DNA of 64,000 bases, taken from contig JADJYG010000010.1 in NCBI GenBank assembly GCA_016719895.1, positions 1-64,000 of the forward strand. Direction: 5' to 3'. This document shows, piece after piece, positions 32,582 to 41,668 of the stretch; position 1 is the stretch's first letter; each line of letters begins with the position of its first letter. The notes below the pieces were generated by a model. It saw nothing but the letters and a program-made list of their open reading frames with translations. It had not been told where the DNA came from and ran no database searches. This DNA comes from Saprospirales bacterium (GTDB lineage: Bacteria > Bacteroidota > Bacteroidia > Chitinophagales > Saprospiraceae). A program made the position numbers and the translations under genes.

Positions 32582-32666
32582 GCGTCGCGCTGGCTTATAT
32601 TTGGCGTACTGCCTGCCCCAAACCTCTTGCGCCGCAAAGCATCGCGTTTCACCGCAACGGCCCTTC

Positions 32667-32800
32667 GCCAATTCTGTCGGGAAGAATTGGCAGTCGCGCC
32701 AATCTCCTTCTGCCAATTTGGCAAAATTACGGGATTTCAACCGGATGGAATGAAATGTGCGGCCCTGCACCTTTCCCCCAGCGTCAAAACCGTATCTTTG
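32667..32800 (+). promoter_or_regulatory. Hairpin and promoter element in the secA leader region
   Basis: The 365-base gap 32582-32946 has no gene. It holds a perfect 8-base hairpin (gccaattc 32667-32674 with gaattggc 32684-32691) that may end the uppP-ftcD transcript, and a -7 element TATCTTTG at 32793-32800. A 140-base leader before the secA ATG would result. No -33 TTG is evident. Confidence 0.4.
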
Positions 32801-32946
32801 CAGTTTCAGGAGCTCAGGTTCGCTGTCCTGAACGTTTCCGCCATTTGAACCCAAATCACCCCAAACGCCAAATATTCCAGGTCATTTCAACCGGAAACCC
32901 TGAAACGCTTCAACCCGTTTATCCTCGACCATACTCAACCAACGAT

Positions 32947-35900
32947 ATGTTAGGCTTACTTAAAAGAATCCTCGGCACCAAGCAGGACCGCGACATGGGC
33001 AAATACACGGGCTCCGTAGAGGAGGTCAACCGGTACGTTGCCGAATACCAAAACCTGTCGAACGACGATCTGCGCCAGAAAACGCTGGAATTCCGCGCCC
33101 GTATCCGGGAATACCTGCGCGACATTGATGCCGAAATAGCCAGCATCAACCAGCATGCGCTCGATGCGGAGGATTTCAACGAAAAAGAAGAGCTCTTCAA
33201 AGAGGTGGACGAGTTGCGCAAACAACGCGACAAGGCCCTGGAAGAAATTCTGCTTGAAATACTTCCGGAAGCCTTCGCAGTCGTCAAAGAAACCAGCCGC
33301 CGTTTTTCCCAAAACGCCAGCCTGACGGTCACCGCCACCGACCACGACCGCCACCTGGCCGCCCAACCCAAAAAGTCGTACATCACCATCGAAGGCGACC
33401 AGGCCGTTTGGAAAAACAGCTGGGTGGCCGCCGGCGGCGACATCACCTGGAATATGGTGCACTACGACGTGCAGTTGATCGGCGGTATGGTGTTGCACGA
33501 CGGTAAAATTGCGGAGATGGCTACCGGTGAAGGCAAAACCCTCGTGGCCACCCTGCCCGCCTACCTCAACGGCGTCGCCGGCGAAGGCGTGCATATCGTG
33601 ACCGTGAACGACTACCTCGCCCGCCGCGACCAGGAGTGGGTAGGCCCGATTTATGAATTCATGATGCTGACGGTCGATTGTATCGACAAGTACAAACCCC
33701 ACTCCCCAGAGCGCATCCAGGCTTATCACTGCGATATTATCTTCGGCACCAACGCCGAATACGGCTTCGATTACCTGCGCGACAACATGGTCCGCGAGCC
33801 CGACGAACTCGTGCAGCGCAAGCACCACTACGCCATCGTCGACGAGGTAGACTCCGTGCTGATCGACGATGCCCGCACCCCGCTCATCATTTCCGGCCCC
33901 GTCACCCGCGGCGCCGAAGACCAGGAATACGTCGACCTCAACCCCAACGTCCGCCGCCTGTTCGACGAACAAAACAAATTCGCCAGCCAGTTTCTGGCAG
34001 AAGCAAAAAAACTATACGCCGAAGGCAAAACCGGTACCGAAGAAGGCCATGCCGGCATGGCCCTGCTGCGCACCCACCGCGCCCTGCCCAAATACCGCCC
34101 TTTGATCAAATTCCTGAGCGAAGAAGGCGTGAAAGTGTTGCTGCAAAAAACGGAGGACAATTACATGCAGGAAAACAACAAGCGCATGCCCGAGGTGGAC
34201 CGCGAATTGTTGTTTACCATCGATGAAAAAAACCGCAGCGTGGAGCTGACCGAAAAGGGCATCGACTTCCTGAGCCGCTTCAACAACGACGCCAATTTCT
34301 TCGTCATGCCCGATATCGGCACCGAACTGGTACGGATCGACCAAAACACCGGGATCAACCCCGCCGAACGCACCGAAGCGAAGGAAAAACTGTCGCAGGA
34401 TTACGGCGTAAAAAGCCGGCGCATACACGCCGTTCAACAGCTGCTGAAAGCGTACACGCTGTTTGAAAAAGACAACGAATACATCGTGACGCCCGAGGGC
34501 GACGTCAAGATCGTCGACGAGCAAACCGGCCGCGTCATGGAAGGCCGCCGCTACTCCGACGGCCTGCACCAGGCCATCGAAGCCAAGGAAAACGTGAAAG
34601 TGGGCGAGATCACCCAGACCTACGCCACCGTCACCCTGCAGAACTATTTCCGGATGTACCACAAACTCGCCGGCATGACCGGCACGGCCGAAACCGAGGC
34701 CAAGGAATTGTGGGATATTTACAAACTCGACGTGGTGGTGATCCCCACCAACCGCAAGATCGTGCGCGACGACCGGGAGGACCTGGTGTACAAAACCGCC
34801 CGCGAAAAGTACAACGCCGTGATTGACGAGATCGTCCGCCTGCGCGATGCCGGGCGCCCCACCCTCGTGGGTACCACCTCGGTCGAAATCTCCGAACTGC
34901 TCTCGCGGATGCTCAAAATGCGCGGCATTGACCACAACGTGCTCAACGCCAAACAACACCAGCGCGAGGCTGAAATCGTGGCCGAAGCCGGCCTGGCCGG
35001 CAAGGTCACCATCGCCACCAACATGGCCGGTCGGGGCACCGACATCAAACTCGGCCCGGGCGTGAAAGACGCCGGCGGCCTGGCCATCATCGGCACCGAA
35101 CGCCACGAAAGCCGCCGCGTCGACCGCCAGCTGCGCGGCCGCGCCGGCCGCCAGGGCGACCCCGGCTCCTCGCAGTTCTACGTGTCGCTCGAAGACAACC
35201 TCATGCGCCTGTTCCAGAGCGACCGCATCGCCGGCCTGATGGACAAAATGGGCCACAAAGAGGGCGACGTGATCCAGCACTCGATGGTCACCAAATCCAT
35301 CGAACGCGCACAGAAAAAGGTGGAAGAAAACAACTTCGGCATCCGCAAACGCCTGCTCGAATACGACGACGTGATGAACATCCAGCGCGAGGCCATTTAC
35401 AAAAAACGCCGCAACGCCCTCTTCGGCGACCGCCTCGCGGTGGATATCAACAACGCCTTCATCGCCATCACCGCCGAACTCGTGCAGGTGCACCGCGAAG
35501 CCGGCGACTTCGAAACCTTCCGCATGGACTCTATCCGCGTCATCGGCGTAGACCCCGAGCTGGACCCCGCCTGGTTCAAAAGCGCCCCGATGGAAACGGT
35601 GCTGGCTACGTTCCAACAACAGGTATTCGACCTCTACGACCGCAAACGCAAACAGGTCGGCGACCGCCTGCTGCCCATCATCAAAGATGTACACGCCCGC
35701 GAAGGACAGCGCTACAAGCGCATCGTGGTGCCGTTCACCGACGGCAGCCTGGGCCTCAACATCAGCGCCGACATGGAACACGCCATCGAAACCGGCGGCA
35801 AGAGCATCATGCACGACGTGGAAAAAGTGGCCACCCTGGCCCTTATCGACGACGCCTGGAAAGAACACCTCCGCAACGTGGACGACCTGAAAGAATCGGT

Positions 35901-36297
35901 GCAGGGCGCCTCTTTCGAACAAAAAGACCCGCTGGTGATCTACAAAATGGAGGCCTATAACTTGTTTGAAAGCCTCATCGGTCATATCAACTCTACCGTC
36001 ACCTCCTTCCTGCTGAAGGGCTCGCTCGCCCTGCCCGACGAAACGGCCCTCCAGCAGGCCCAACGCGCCGAAGCCGCCCGCAGGGCCCAGGAAGCCTCCC
36101 AGCGCCAGCGCCTGCGCACCAACAACCAGCAGCAGATGACCGAAACCCAGCAGGCCGCCCAACGCGCCGCCCAATCGGCCGGGCACAACGACCCGCCGCC
36201 GCGGGTGCAACCGATCGTAAAGGATAAAATGGTGGGCCGCAACGATCCCTGCCCCTGCGGCAGCGGGAAGAAGTACAAACACTGCCACGGGAGGTAA
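32947..36297 (+). CDS. secA: Protein translocase ATPase SecA
   Basis: A 1116-residue SecA, longer than the roughly 900 of E. coli, as usual in Bacteroidota. It has the Walker A MATGEGKTLVATLPAYLNG, the DEVD box (YAIVDEVDSVLIDDARTPLI), ATNMAGRGTDIKLG, the second-domain RQLRGRAGRQGDPGSSQFYV, and the C-terminal zinc/SecB-binding motif GRNDPCPCGSGKKYKHC. It drives export of proteins through SecYEG with ATP. The start is ATG 32947 (MLGLLKRILGTKQDRD); the open frame reaching back to 32578 has no SecA character. Confidence 0.97.
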   Translation: MLGLLKRILGTKQDRDMGKYTGSVEEVNRYVAEYQNLSNDDLRQKTLEFRARIREYLRDIDAEIASINQHALDAEDFNEKEELFKEVDELRKQRDKALEEILLEILPEAFAVVKETSRRFSQNASLTVTATDHDRHLAAQPKKSYITIEGDQAVWKNSWVAAGGDITWNMVHYDVQLIGGMVLHDGKIAEMATGEGKTLVATLPAYLNGVAGEGVHIVTVNDYLARRDQEWVGPIYEFMMLTVDCIDKYKPHSPERIQAYHCDIIFGTNAEYGFDYLRDNMVREPDELVQRKHHYAIVDEVDSVLIDDARTPLIISGPVTRGAEDQEYVDLNPNVRRLFDEQNKFASQFLAEAKKLYAEGKTGTEEGHAGMALLRTHRALPKYRPLIKFLSEEGVKVLLQKTEDNYMQENNKRMPEVDRELLFTIDEKNRSVELTEKGIDFLSRFNNDANFFVMPDIGTELVRIDQNTGINPAERTEAKEKLSQDYGVKSRRIHAVQQLLKAYTLFEKDNEYIVTPEGDVKIVDEQTGRVMEGRRYSDGLHQAIEAKENVKVGEITQTYATVTLQNYFRMYHKLAGMTGTAETEAKELWDIYKLDVVVIPTNRKIVRDDREDLVYKTAREKYNAVIDEIVRLRDAGRPTLVGTTSVEISELLSRMLKMRGIDHNVLNAKQHQREAEIVAEAGLAGKVTIATNMAGRGTDIKLGPGVKDAGGLAIIGTERHESRRVDRQLRGRAGRQGDPGSSQFYVSLEDNLMRLFQSDRIAGLMDKMGHKEGDVIQHSMVTKSIERAQKKVEENNFGIRKRLLEYDDVMNIQREAIYKKRRNALFGDRLAVDINNAFIAITAELVQVHREAGDFETFRMDSIRVIGVDPELDPAWFKSAPMETVLATFQQQVFDLYDRKRKQVGDRLLPIIKDVHAREGQRYKRIVVPFTDGSLGLNISADMEHAIETGGKSIMHDVEKVATLALIDDAWKEHLRNVDDLKESVQGASFEQKDPLVIYKMEAYNLFESLIGHINSTVTSFLLKGSLALPDETALQQAQRAEAARRAQEASQRQRLRTNNQQQMTETQQAAQRAAQSAGHNDPPPRVQPIVKDKMVGRNDPCPCGSGKKYKHCHGR

Positions 36298-36315
36298 TAC
36301 TCCCATAGCCATGGG

Positions 36316-36495
36316 CGCTTCGGGCAGGAATACTGGATCGTTGATCCGGTGTACAAAACCGTTGAAATATACGTGCTGGAAAATAACGCATACCGGTTGC
36401 ATACACTGGCAGGGGAAAAAGGCAAGCTGATATCGACGGTACGGAAAGGTTTCGAGGTGGATATGGAACGGATACTGGATTTACGGAATACCGTT
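36316..36495 (+). pseudogene. C-terminal remnant of a Uma2-family nuclease
   Basis: Directly after secA the frame reads RFGQEYWIVDPVYKTVEIYV, then LENNAYRLH and GFEVDMERILDL. EYWIVDP followed by K-x-V-x-x-Y is the end of the Uma2 (DUF820, PD-(D/E)XK-like) fold, where the Asp and Lys of the core lie just before. About 110 N-terminal residues are missing and the stop codon is lost, so the frame runs on into antisense ruvA. It is a decayed piece of a gene that is often highly multiplied in bacterial genomes. Confidence 0.6.
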
Positions 36496-36500
36496 GATTG

Positions 36501-37091
36501 CTACCCCAGTCCCTTCAGCGCCGCTTTAATCAATTCCTCCACCCTGGTCAGCCCCGGGTTTTCCTTGAGCGCCTGGTTTAGCGCTTTTTGTCCGGCAATG
36601 CGGTTGATGCCGAGGGCCAGCAGGGCGGTGAGGGCTTCTTCGCGCACGGCATTGTCGGCCAGCGGCAGCAACACGGGGCCGTCGGGCGCTTCGCGGGCGA
36701 GTTTGTCTTTCAAATCGAGGATGATCTGCTTGGAAGCCTTCGGGCCGATGCCCTTGGCGCGTTGCAACACGTGCGCCTGCTCGCCGATAATCGCCGAACG
36801 GATTTCATCCACCGACATGGCCGACAGGAGCAACAGCGCGGAAGTAGGCCCCACGCCGGTTACGCTGATGAGCTGCACAAACAGGTTGCGCTCCATTTGG
36901 GTGGCAAAGCCGTACAGTGTCTGAGCGTCCTCCGTCACGTGAAAATGGGTATACAAGGTGGCGCGCGCCACCCCTTCCAGCGCCGAAAAGGTACTCAGCG
37001 GAATATTCAGATGATAGCCTATGCCCCCCAGTTCCAGGGTAAGGTAGGCCGGGGTACGGAAGGTAATCTCTCCTTTCAGGTATGCGAACAT
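36501..37091 (-). CDS. ruvA: Holliday junction branch migration protein RuvA
   Basis: A 196-residue RuvA: OB-fold domain MFAYLKGEITFRTPAYLTLE with GIGYHLNIPLSTF, two helix-hairpin-helix motifs (FVQLISVTGVGPTSALLLLS, then LQRAKGIGPKASKQIILDL), and the RuvB-binding C-terminal domain (AVREEALTALLALGINRIAG, LIKAALK). It holds the four-way junction for RuvB. ATG 37091; the frame open back to 37148 is not used by the family. Confidence 0.96.
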   Translation of the reverse strand: MFAYLKGEITFRTPAYLTLELGGIGYHLNIPLSTFSALEGVARATLYTHFHVTEDAQTLYGFATQMERNLFVQLISVTGVGPTSALLLLSAMSVDEIRSAIIGEQAHVLQRAKGIGPKASKQIILDLKDKLAREAPDGPVLLPLADNAVREEALTALLALGINRIAGQKALNQALKENPGLTRVEELIKAALKGLG

Positions 37092-37134
37092 TGGGCAAAT
37101 GTAGCGCCCTTCGGCAAAGGCGCCAACACCAGTT

Positions 37135-39150
37135 TTATCTGCCGGCATTTACCGCCTGCAAACGGAGGCGCAGCTCGGTTGCCTTCCCCGGATCGCCCAT
37201 AGCGGTGTACACATCAATCAAATCCTGGAGGATGGTGGCGTCCAGGGGATAATTGTCCAGCGCAAGGTTTAAAAACGCGGCGGCGCCATTGAAGTCCCGT
37301 TTTTCCTTGAAATAAAAATCAAAACCGACCCGGTGACAAAAAAAGTTGTACAGGTTGGGATCGGAACCCTTGAGCGATTTCAGGATATCCAGCAAATTGA
37401 TCAGCATATCGCCGTTGTAGGGCTGGCTTTTGGTCAGCGCTTCCAGTTCGCGCAACAATTTATCCAGTTGCCGGTCTTCCCGGTACCGGGCGGCGGCTAC
37501 GGTTGCTTTCATGGTCCCGGCCAGCCGGTAACCGGGGTTTATTTTCAGCGACTTGTCAATGTAAAAGTTCAGGGCATCGGCCAGTCTTTTTCGCGCCGCC
37601 GCTGCTCCCGGGTCATTTTCAAGTTTCCGGTAGCGCTCCTGGTACAGCATGGCGGCGTAATAATAGTTGGCCCGGTAGCTGCCAGGCGACGCTTTCAGTG
37701 CCGAAGCCACCAGGCCCTGGCCGTTCCCGCCCCAATCGGGCAGGCGCGTCCACACGCGCAAGCTGTACAAAACGGCCAGAAGACCGATCAGGACTACGCC
37801 GGCAAGGGCCGGTTTGTACCCTGGTTTTTGTTGCCAGGCAGGCAGTTTCCAGGCCAACAACCAGGCGGCCAGCAGGCTGAAACCGACCGACGGCATGTAT
37901 AAATACCGCTCGTTCATGAAGGTGCTGGTAGATACGAAAATATTGGATACGACGCTGACGGTCAACAAATAGAACAATATACAGTAGGCGGGAATCACCC
38001 ATCCTTCGGCCGTGGCCGTTGGTGCAGCATCTTGTTTCCGGGCTTTGGCAACTTGCCGGGCCGCCCAGACACCCGCTCCCAGATACAACGCCAGCGATAC
38101 GATTGGCCGCCAATCGCTCCAGCCAACTTTCGGAACATGGTAGGGATAGTAATCTATCGTCAGCGGATGCGGGAAAAGCAAGAGTTTGAGGTACCAACCC
38201 AGGGTGAGGAATATCGTGGCAAACCGCTCTCCGGCGCTCATCCCCAGGAAGGGGTCGAGGGTCAGTTCGGCGGCGGATTTGCCGTTGTTTACCATATAGC
38301 CGAGCGCCTTATACCGCACCAGGATAAATACAAAAGCAGCCGCAGCCAACACCAGTCCGGAGGCAAGCAGGCGCCCAGCCGGAATACGCGAAAATACCCA
38401 AAGCGTGAGTGGAATAACCGCCAGGAAAGTCATGGCGTTTTCTTTGGACAACAGCCCGAGGAACAAACAGCCGGCAGCAGCGAAAAGCCACCGGTGTTGA
38501 TCGGTGTCGAAATATTTCATCATGGCATACAGCGCGCCGAGGCCGCCCAAAAGGGCCAGGATTTCGTCGCGCCCCTTGATATTCGCTACGGCTTCGGTGT
38601 GCAGCGGATGCATTAAAAAAATGGCTGAGGCGAGAAACGGAACCCCCAAATACCAGGTAGCTCCTGCTGGAGCGGCGGCCTGCGGAATCAGCGCCAGCAC
38701 GATCCGGTACAGGAGCACGGCAGTTCCGCCGTACAACAAGACGTTAAAAAAATGGGAAATTCCGGGATTGTTTTTGCCAAAAAGGCCAATTTCGATGGCA
38801 TAGGTAGCCAGCGGCAGCGGGCGGTACCGCCCGCCTTCCAGCAGCAATTTCGGGTCTTTATAATACCCCAAAAGGCTGTCGAAGGAAAAAATCTCGCGCA
38901 GCCCGGCAAAGCCTTTCTGCACAAAAGTATTATCCCAGATCACCAGTTGGTCGTCTTGCAAATACCCGTAGGTGACCGTTATGCCGTATAAGAGGAAGGA
39001 CAGGACCATCAGGGCCAGCGCTGGAATCCGGTGATGCCGCCAGAAACCCTGCTGAAAAAATGCCGGTTGTGGTTGCCGGGGCACAGCGGGCCGGGGCGGT
39101 ACAGGCCGTTTCGGTTTGCCCGTCGGGTGGAATGTTTTTTTAGCAGCCAT
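37135..39150 (-). CDS. TMTC/DUF1736-like membrane protein with C-terminal TPR repeats
   Basis: A 671-residue protein. After a basic, Pro-rich cytosolic tail and a first membrane helix (ALALMVLSFLLYGITVTYGY), an acidic pair occurs at YLQDDQLVIWDN, then RYRPLPLATYAIEIGLFG and HPLHTEAVANIKGRDEILAL; this pattern is that of the GT-C type protein O-mannosyltransferase/TMTC family. About nine more hydrophobic helices follow and the last 200 residues look like TPR repeats (NFYIDKSLKINPGYRLAGT and AAAFLNLALDNYPLDATI). It may transfer sugars to exported proteins (inference). It starts 59 bases after ruvA's... neighbouring gene on the same strand, so transcription could continue into ruvA. Confidence 0.75.
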   Translation of the reverse strand: MAAKKTFHPTGKPKRPVPPRPAVPRQPQPAFFQQGFWRHHRIPALALMVLSFLLYGITVTYGYLQDDQLVIWDNTFVQKGFAGLREIFSFDSLLGYYKDPKLLLEGGRYRPLPLATYAIEIGLFGKNNPGISHFFNVLLYGGTAVLLYRIVLALIPQAAAPAGATWYLGVPFLASAIFLMHPLHTEAVANIKGRDEILALLGGLGALYAMMKYFDTDQHRWLFAAAGCLFLGLLSKENAMTFLAVIPLTLWVFSRIPAGRLLASGLVLAAAAFVFILVRYKALGYMVNNGKSAAELTLDPFLGMSAGERFATIFLTLGWYLKLLLFPHPLTIDYYPYHVPKVGWSDWRPIVSLALYLGAGVWAARQVAKARKQDAAPTATAEGWVIPAYCILFYLLTVSVVSNIFVSTSTFMNERYLYMPSVGFSLLAAWLLAWKLPAWQQKPGYKPALAGVVLIGLLAVLYSLRVWTRLPDWGGNGQGLVASALKASPGSYRANYYYAAMLYQERYRKLENDPGAAAARKRLADALNFYIDKSLKINPGYRLAGTMKATVAAARYREDRQLDKLLRELEALTKSQPYNGDMLINLLDILKSLKGSDPNLYNFFCHRVGFDFYFKEKRDFNGAAAFLNLALDNYPLDATILQDLIDVYTAMGDPGKATELRLRLQAVNAGR

Positions 39151-39237
39151 AATGCTTTACGGTATTATTCCTGCGGTAAAACTATGGATTTTATCCTTGA
39201 GACCTCAAATCGGCGTTAACCCGGTGTATTTCTATTA

Positions 39238-39397
39238 GACTTGTTGCGGTGGAGGTCTTTGGCGGGGAAAAAGCCCTTTTCCCGCTTGGCTGCGTTAAAT
39301 TTTTCGTCGAATATACCCGATTTCGACTGCAAAATTTGCCTTGCCAGCCGAAAAAATGACATTTTTACCCACTCAAAGCCCTCCACCGCAACAAGTC
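39238..39397. mobile_element. Palindromic MITE-like element, different ends
   Basis: Perfect 18-base inverted ends (gacttgttgcggtggagg, 39238-39255 against 39380-39397) continue as a diverged palindrome over some 75 bases per arm. TATTA stands on both sides (39233-39237 and 39398-39402); equally, the ends can be read one base longer with an ATT duplication. Inside, words such as gctggcaaggc are shared with the copy at 62331. The right border falls on the stop codon of the hyfI-like gene. Confidence 0.6.
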
Positions 39398-39399
39398 TA

Positions 39400-40158
39400 T
39401 TATTGTTTCGCCCGTTTCCGGATCAATTCCAGCACCCCGTTGATAAATGTCAGGGGGTGCACCGGGTTGCCTGGCACGTATAAGTCAACGGGATAGCGGT
39501 CTAAAAATCGCCGGTCGAGCGCGGGACTTCCCTCAAATATACCACCGCTGATGGCGTCCGTTCCGGCGAGGATAATGATCTTGGGATCGGGTATGGCCTC
39601 GTAGCAGATTTGCAAGGGCTCCGCCATATTTTTGGTAATGGGCCCCGTGATAACAAGACCGTCGGCATGGCGGGGCGAAGCCACGAACTCAATACCGTAA
39701 CGCCCCATGTCGAAGTTCACGTTTCCGCAAGCATTGAGCTCCATTTCGCAGCTATTGTCGCCGCCGGCCGATACCTGCCGCAGTTTGAGCGAGCCACTAA
39801 AATAGTCCGAAATTTCCTTCCGGATCAGGTCCGGGTTCAAACGGACCGGCATTTCTGCTCCTTCCGCAACGACCAGGCGCTGGCGCTCATTGGTAGCCAT
39901 GTTATAGTCGGTAGTAAACCTGATTTTGTCCGGAAAAACAAAGGCACATTCTCCGCAGAAGAGGCATTTGCCCAGGTCAATTCGTACCGGCGCGGCGCCG
40001 ATAGCCCCGGTTGGGCACAGCGCTGTTAATTCCGCTTCATTGACCCTGGCGGGAAGGATTTCCGGTCTGCCCCGGAAAATGCCGGGTACGGCAGCCGTTC
40101 GAACATCAGGGATATACTGTTTGCCCTGGCGAAAGAGTATTTTCAGGTTGTCGAGCAT
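39400..40158 (-). CDS. HyfI/NuoB-like small subunit fused to a ferredoxin-like domain, lacking most cluster ligands
   Basis: A 252-residue protein. Residues 40-76 are ferredoxin-like: C48 (ALCPTGAI) plus C65, C68 and C71 (CLFCGEC) can bind one [4Fe-4S] cluster. Residues 130-245 match the small subunit of group 4 hydrogenases (RYGIEFVASPRHADGLVITG, GPITKNMAEPL). Of the four proximal-cluster cysteines only C137 remains; the others are replaced at D134, D201 (LAGTDAISGG) and N231 (VPGNPVHP). The protein therefore should not hold the N2-type cluster. Last gene of the operon, 12 bases after hyfG. The stop codon overlaps a palindromic element. This fits Ehr-type complexes rather than a hydrogenase. 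Confidence 0.88.
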   Translation of the reverse strand: MLDNLKILFRQGKQYIPDVRTAAVPGIFRGRPEILPARVNEAELTALCPTGAIGAAPVRIDLGKCLFCGECAFVFPDKIRFTTDYNMATNERQRLVVAEGAEMPVRLNPDLIRKEISDYFSGSLKLRQVSAGGDNSCEMELNACGNVNFDMGRYGIEFVASPRHADGLVITGPITKNMAEPLQICYEAIPDPKIIILAGTDAISGGIFEGSPALDRRFLDRYPVDLYVPGNPVHPLTFINGVLELIRKRAKQ

Positions 40159-40170
40159 AAGGGTTGTTTA

Positions 40171-41667
40171 TCAGAGATCATGCCCGCAATAGGACAGGTC
40201 AAAACTTTTATTGCAAACCGGGAAATCTGAAATTTCGTTGTTGCGCACGGCCAATGCCAGCGCCAGCCAATTGTGAAACGAGGGGTCTTTCACTTTGTAA
40301 TGCACCAGTTCGCCCCGTACGCCGGTGACGGCGCAATGGCAGATTTCGCCGCGCCAGCCTTCTGTCAGGGAGAGTGTAAGCGATTCGGGCGCCGGTTGTC
40401 CCAGGGGTTCTGGCGTCGCACTGTCCAGCGGCATGTGTTTCAGTAAATGCCGGATATAACCGATGGATTGTTTGATTTCCCTGCGCCGCAACTGAGCCCG
40501 CGAATACACATCGCCGTGGTGTTTGATGATGGGTTGATGCTGCAGTACGGGGTAAAAATCGTGCGGATGGGAAGCCCGTATGTCCCGGTTGAGGCCGCTC
40601 ACCCGCGCCGCCATGCCTACGGTTCCTATGGCAACGGCCTGGTCGTGTGTGACGACACCTGTTTTTTCAAAACGAGCCAGCACCGTAGGTAGCGTAAAGG
40701 TCTCTTCACACATAGCGTCAAAATCCGGCTCGAAGGCGTCTAACATTTCCAATAGTTGTTCCGCCAGCGACTCGTTGAACGGAAAATGACTCCCGCCCGC
40801 CCGGATCAGCCCTTTGGCAAAACGGTTGCCACACCAGATTTGGAAGTAGTTGATCAGGGGCGTGCGCAACCTGCCGAAGACGGCGCTGCCCAATTGGTAG
40901 GCTACATCGGTACACAGCGCGCTCAAGTCGCCGGTATGCACGGCAATACGTTCCAGTTCGAGCGCGAGCGTGCGGGCAAATTGCAAGCCGGCGCCGGCGC
41001 GAAAACCACAGAGGCTTTCCCACAGGTTTGCGAAGGCGACACTATGCCCGGCCACCGTATCGCCGGCAATGCTTTCGGCGAGGACAGTGCGTTGCAACAG
41101 GTGTTGTTTCGCTAAAAAAAGGCGTTCCACTCCCCGGTGCTGAAAGCCGAGTTGGATTTCGAGGTGCAAGATTTGTTCGCCGTTGCACACGAAGCGGAAA
41201 TGGCCCGGCTCGATGACGCCCGCATGGATAGGCCCTACACCGACCTCGTGCAGCTCTTCGCTGCCGATCTGAAAGAACGGATAGTTGGCTATGTCGTTTT
41301 GAGGGCGGGCCCGGTCAAACGGATAGCGCACAGGCTTAAGCCAGGGATGGTCGGCGTAAGCAATGCCAAAATTTTCATGAATTTCCCGCTCGAATTTGTG
41401 AAATGCCGGGCGATGCGCCGTGAAAGAAGGCAAGATTTGCTTCTTGCCGACCAGGGCGGAGGAGACAAGGATGGTCCCGTGCATATCGTCGGCAATACAG
41501 CAGAGCAGTTGTACCATACCGCTTTGTAGAAAGCCGTAGTACTGCACACAATGCCGGCGCTCTTCCGCTAGCAGTACAGTGTTTTGCGCCAGGAATTTAT
41601 CGTATTCCAACACCGGAATGGAGGCGAGTGGAACTGTTTCGTGATTTTTAATAATCAGGTTATCCAT
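40171..41667 (-). CDS. HyfG/NuoCD-like large subunit without NiFe ligands
   Basis: A 498-residue protein joining a NuoC-like N-terminal domain (about 1-120) and a NuoD/hydrogenase-large domain (GPIHAGVIEPGHFRFVCNGE, LQLGFQHRGVERL written IQLGFQHRGVERLF). The first NiFe motif, RxCGxC in hydrogenases, is here SIAGDTVAGH (A201, T204); the last, DPCxxC, is DLSYCGHD with Ser492 and Gly495 at the ligand positions. All four cysteines that bind nickel and iron are absent, so hydrogen chemistry is not expected. The N-terminal domain likely contacts the small subunit and the membrane arm. Belongs to the Ehr branch (Marreiros-type energy-converting-hydrogenase-related complexes; family knowledge). Confidence 0.9.
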   Translation of the reverse strand: MDNLIIKNHETVPLASIPVLEYDKFLAQNTVLLAEERRHCVQYYGFLQSGMVQLLCCIADDMHGTILVSSALVGKKQILPSFTAHRPAFHKFEREIHENFGIAYADHPWLKPVRYPFDRARPQNDIANYPFFQIGSEELHEVGVGPIHAGVIEPGHFRFVCNGEQILHLEIQLGFQHRGVERLFLAKQHLLQRTVLAESIAGDTVAGHSVAFANLWESLCGFRAGAGLQFARTLALELERIAVHTGDLSALCTDVAYQLGSAVFGRLRTPLINYFQIWCGNRFAKGLIRAGGSHFPFNESLAEQLLEMLDAFEPDFDAMCEETFTLPTVLARFEKTGVVTHDQAVAIGTVGMAARVSGLNRDIRASHPHDFYPVLQHQPIIKHHGDVYSRAQLRRREIKQSIGYIRHLLKHMPLDSATPEPLGQPAPESLTLSLTEGWRGEICHCAVTGVRGELVHYKVKDPSFHNWLALALAVRNNEISDFPVCNKSFDLSYCGHDL

Positions 41668-41668
41668 A

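Noticed and set aside
32578..32946. In-frame upstream extension of SecA by 123 codons
   Set aside because: It does not resemble any SecA N-terminus; MLGLLKRILG at 32947 does, and a promoter element lies within the extension.
34012..36402. 796-codon open frame antisense to secA, and a 638-codon one antisense to lon (50156-52072)
   Set aside because: Both are compositional shadows of long GC-rich genes; their translations have no domain character, and the sense strands encode clear SecA and Lon.
40171..41667. Annotation as an active hydrogenase or formate hydrogenlyase subunit
   Set aside because: All four NiFe-binding cysteines are absent.
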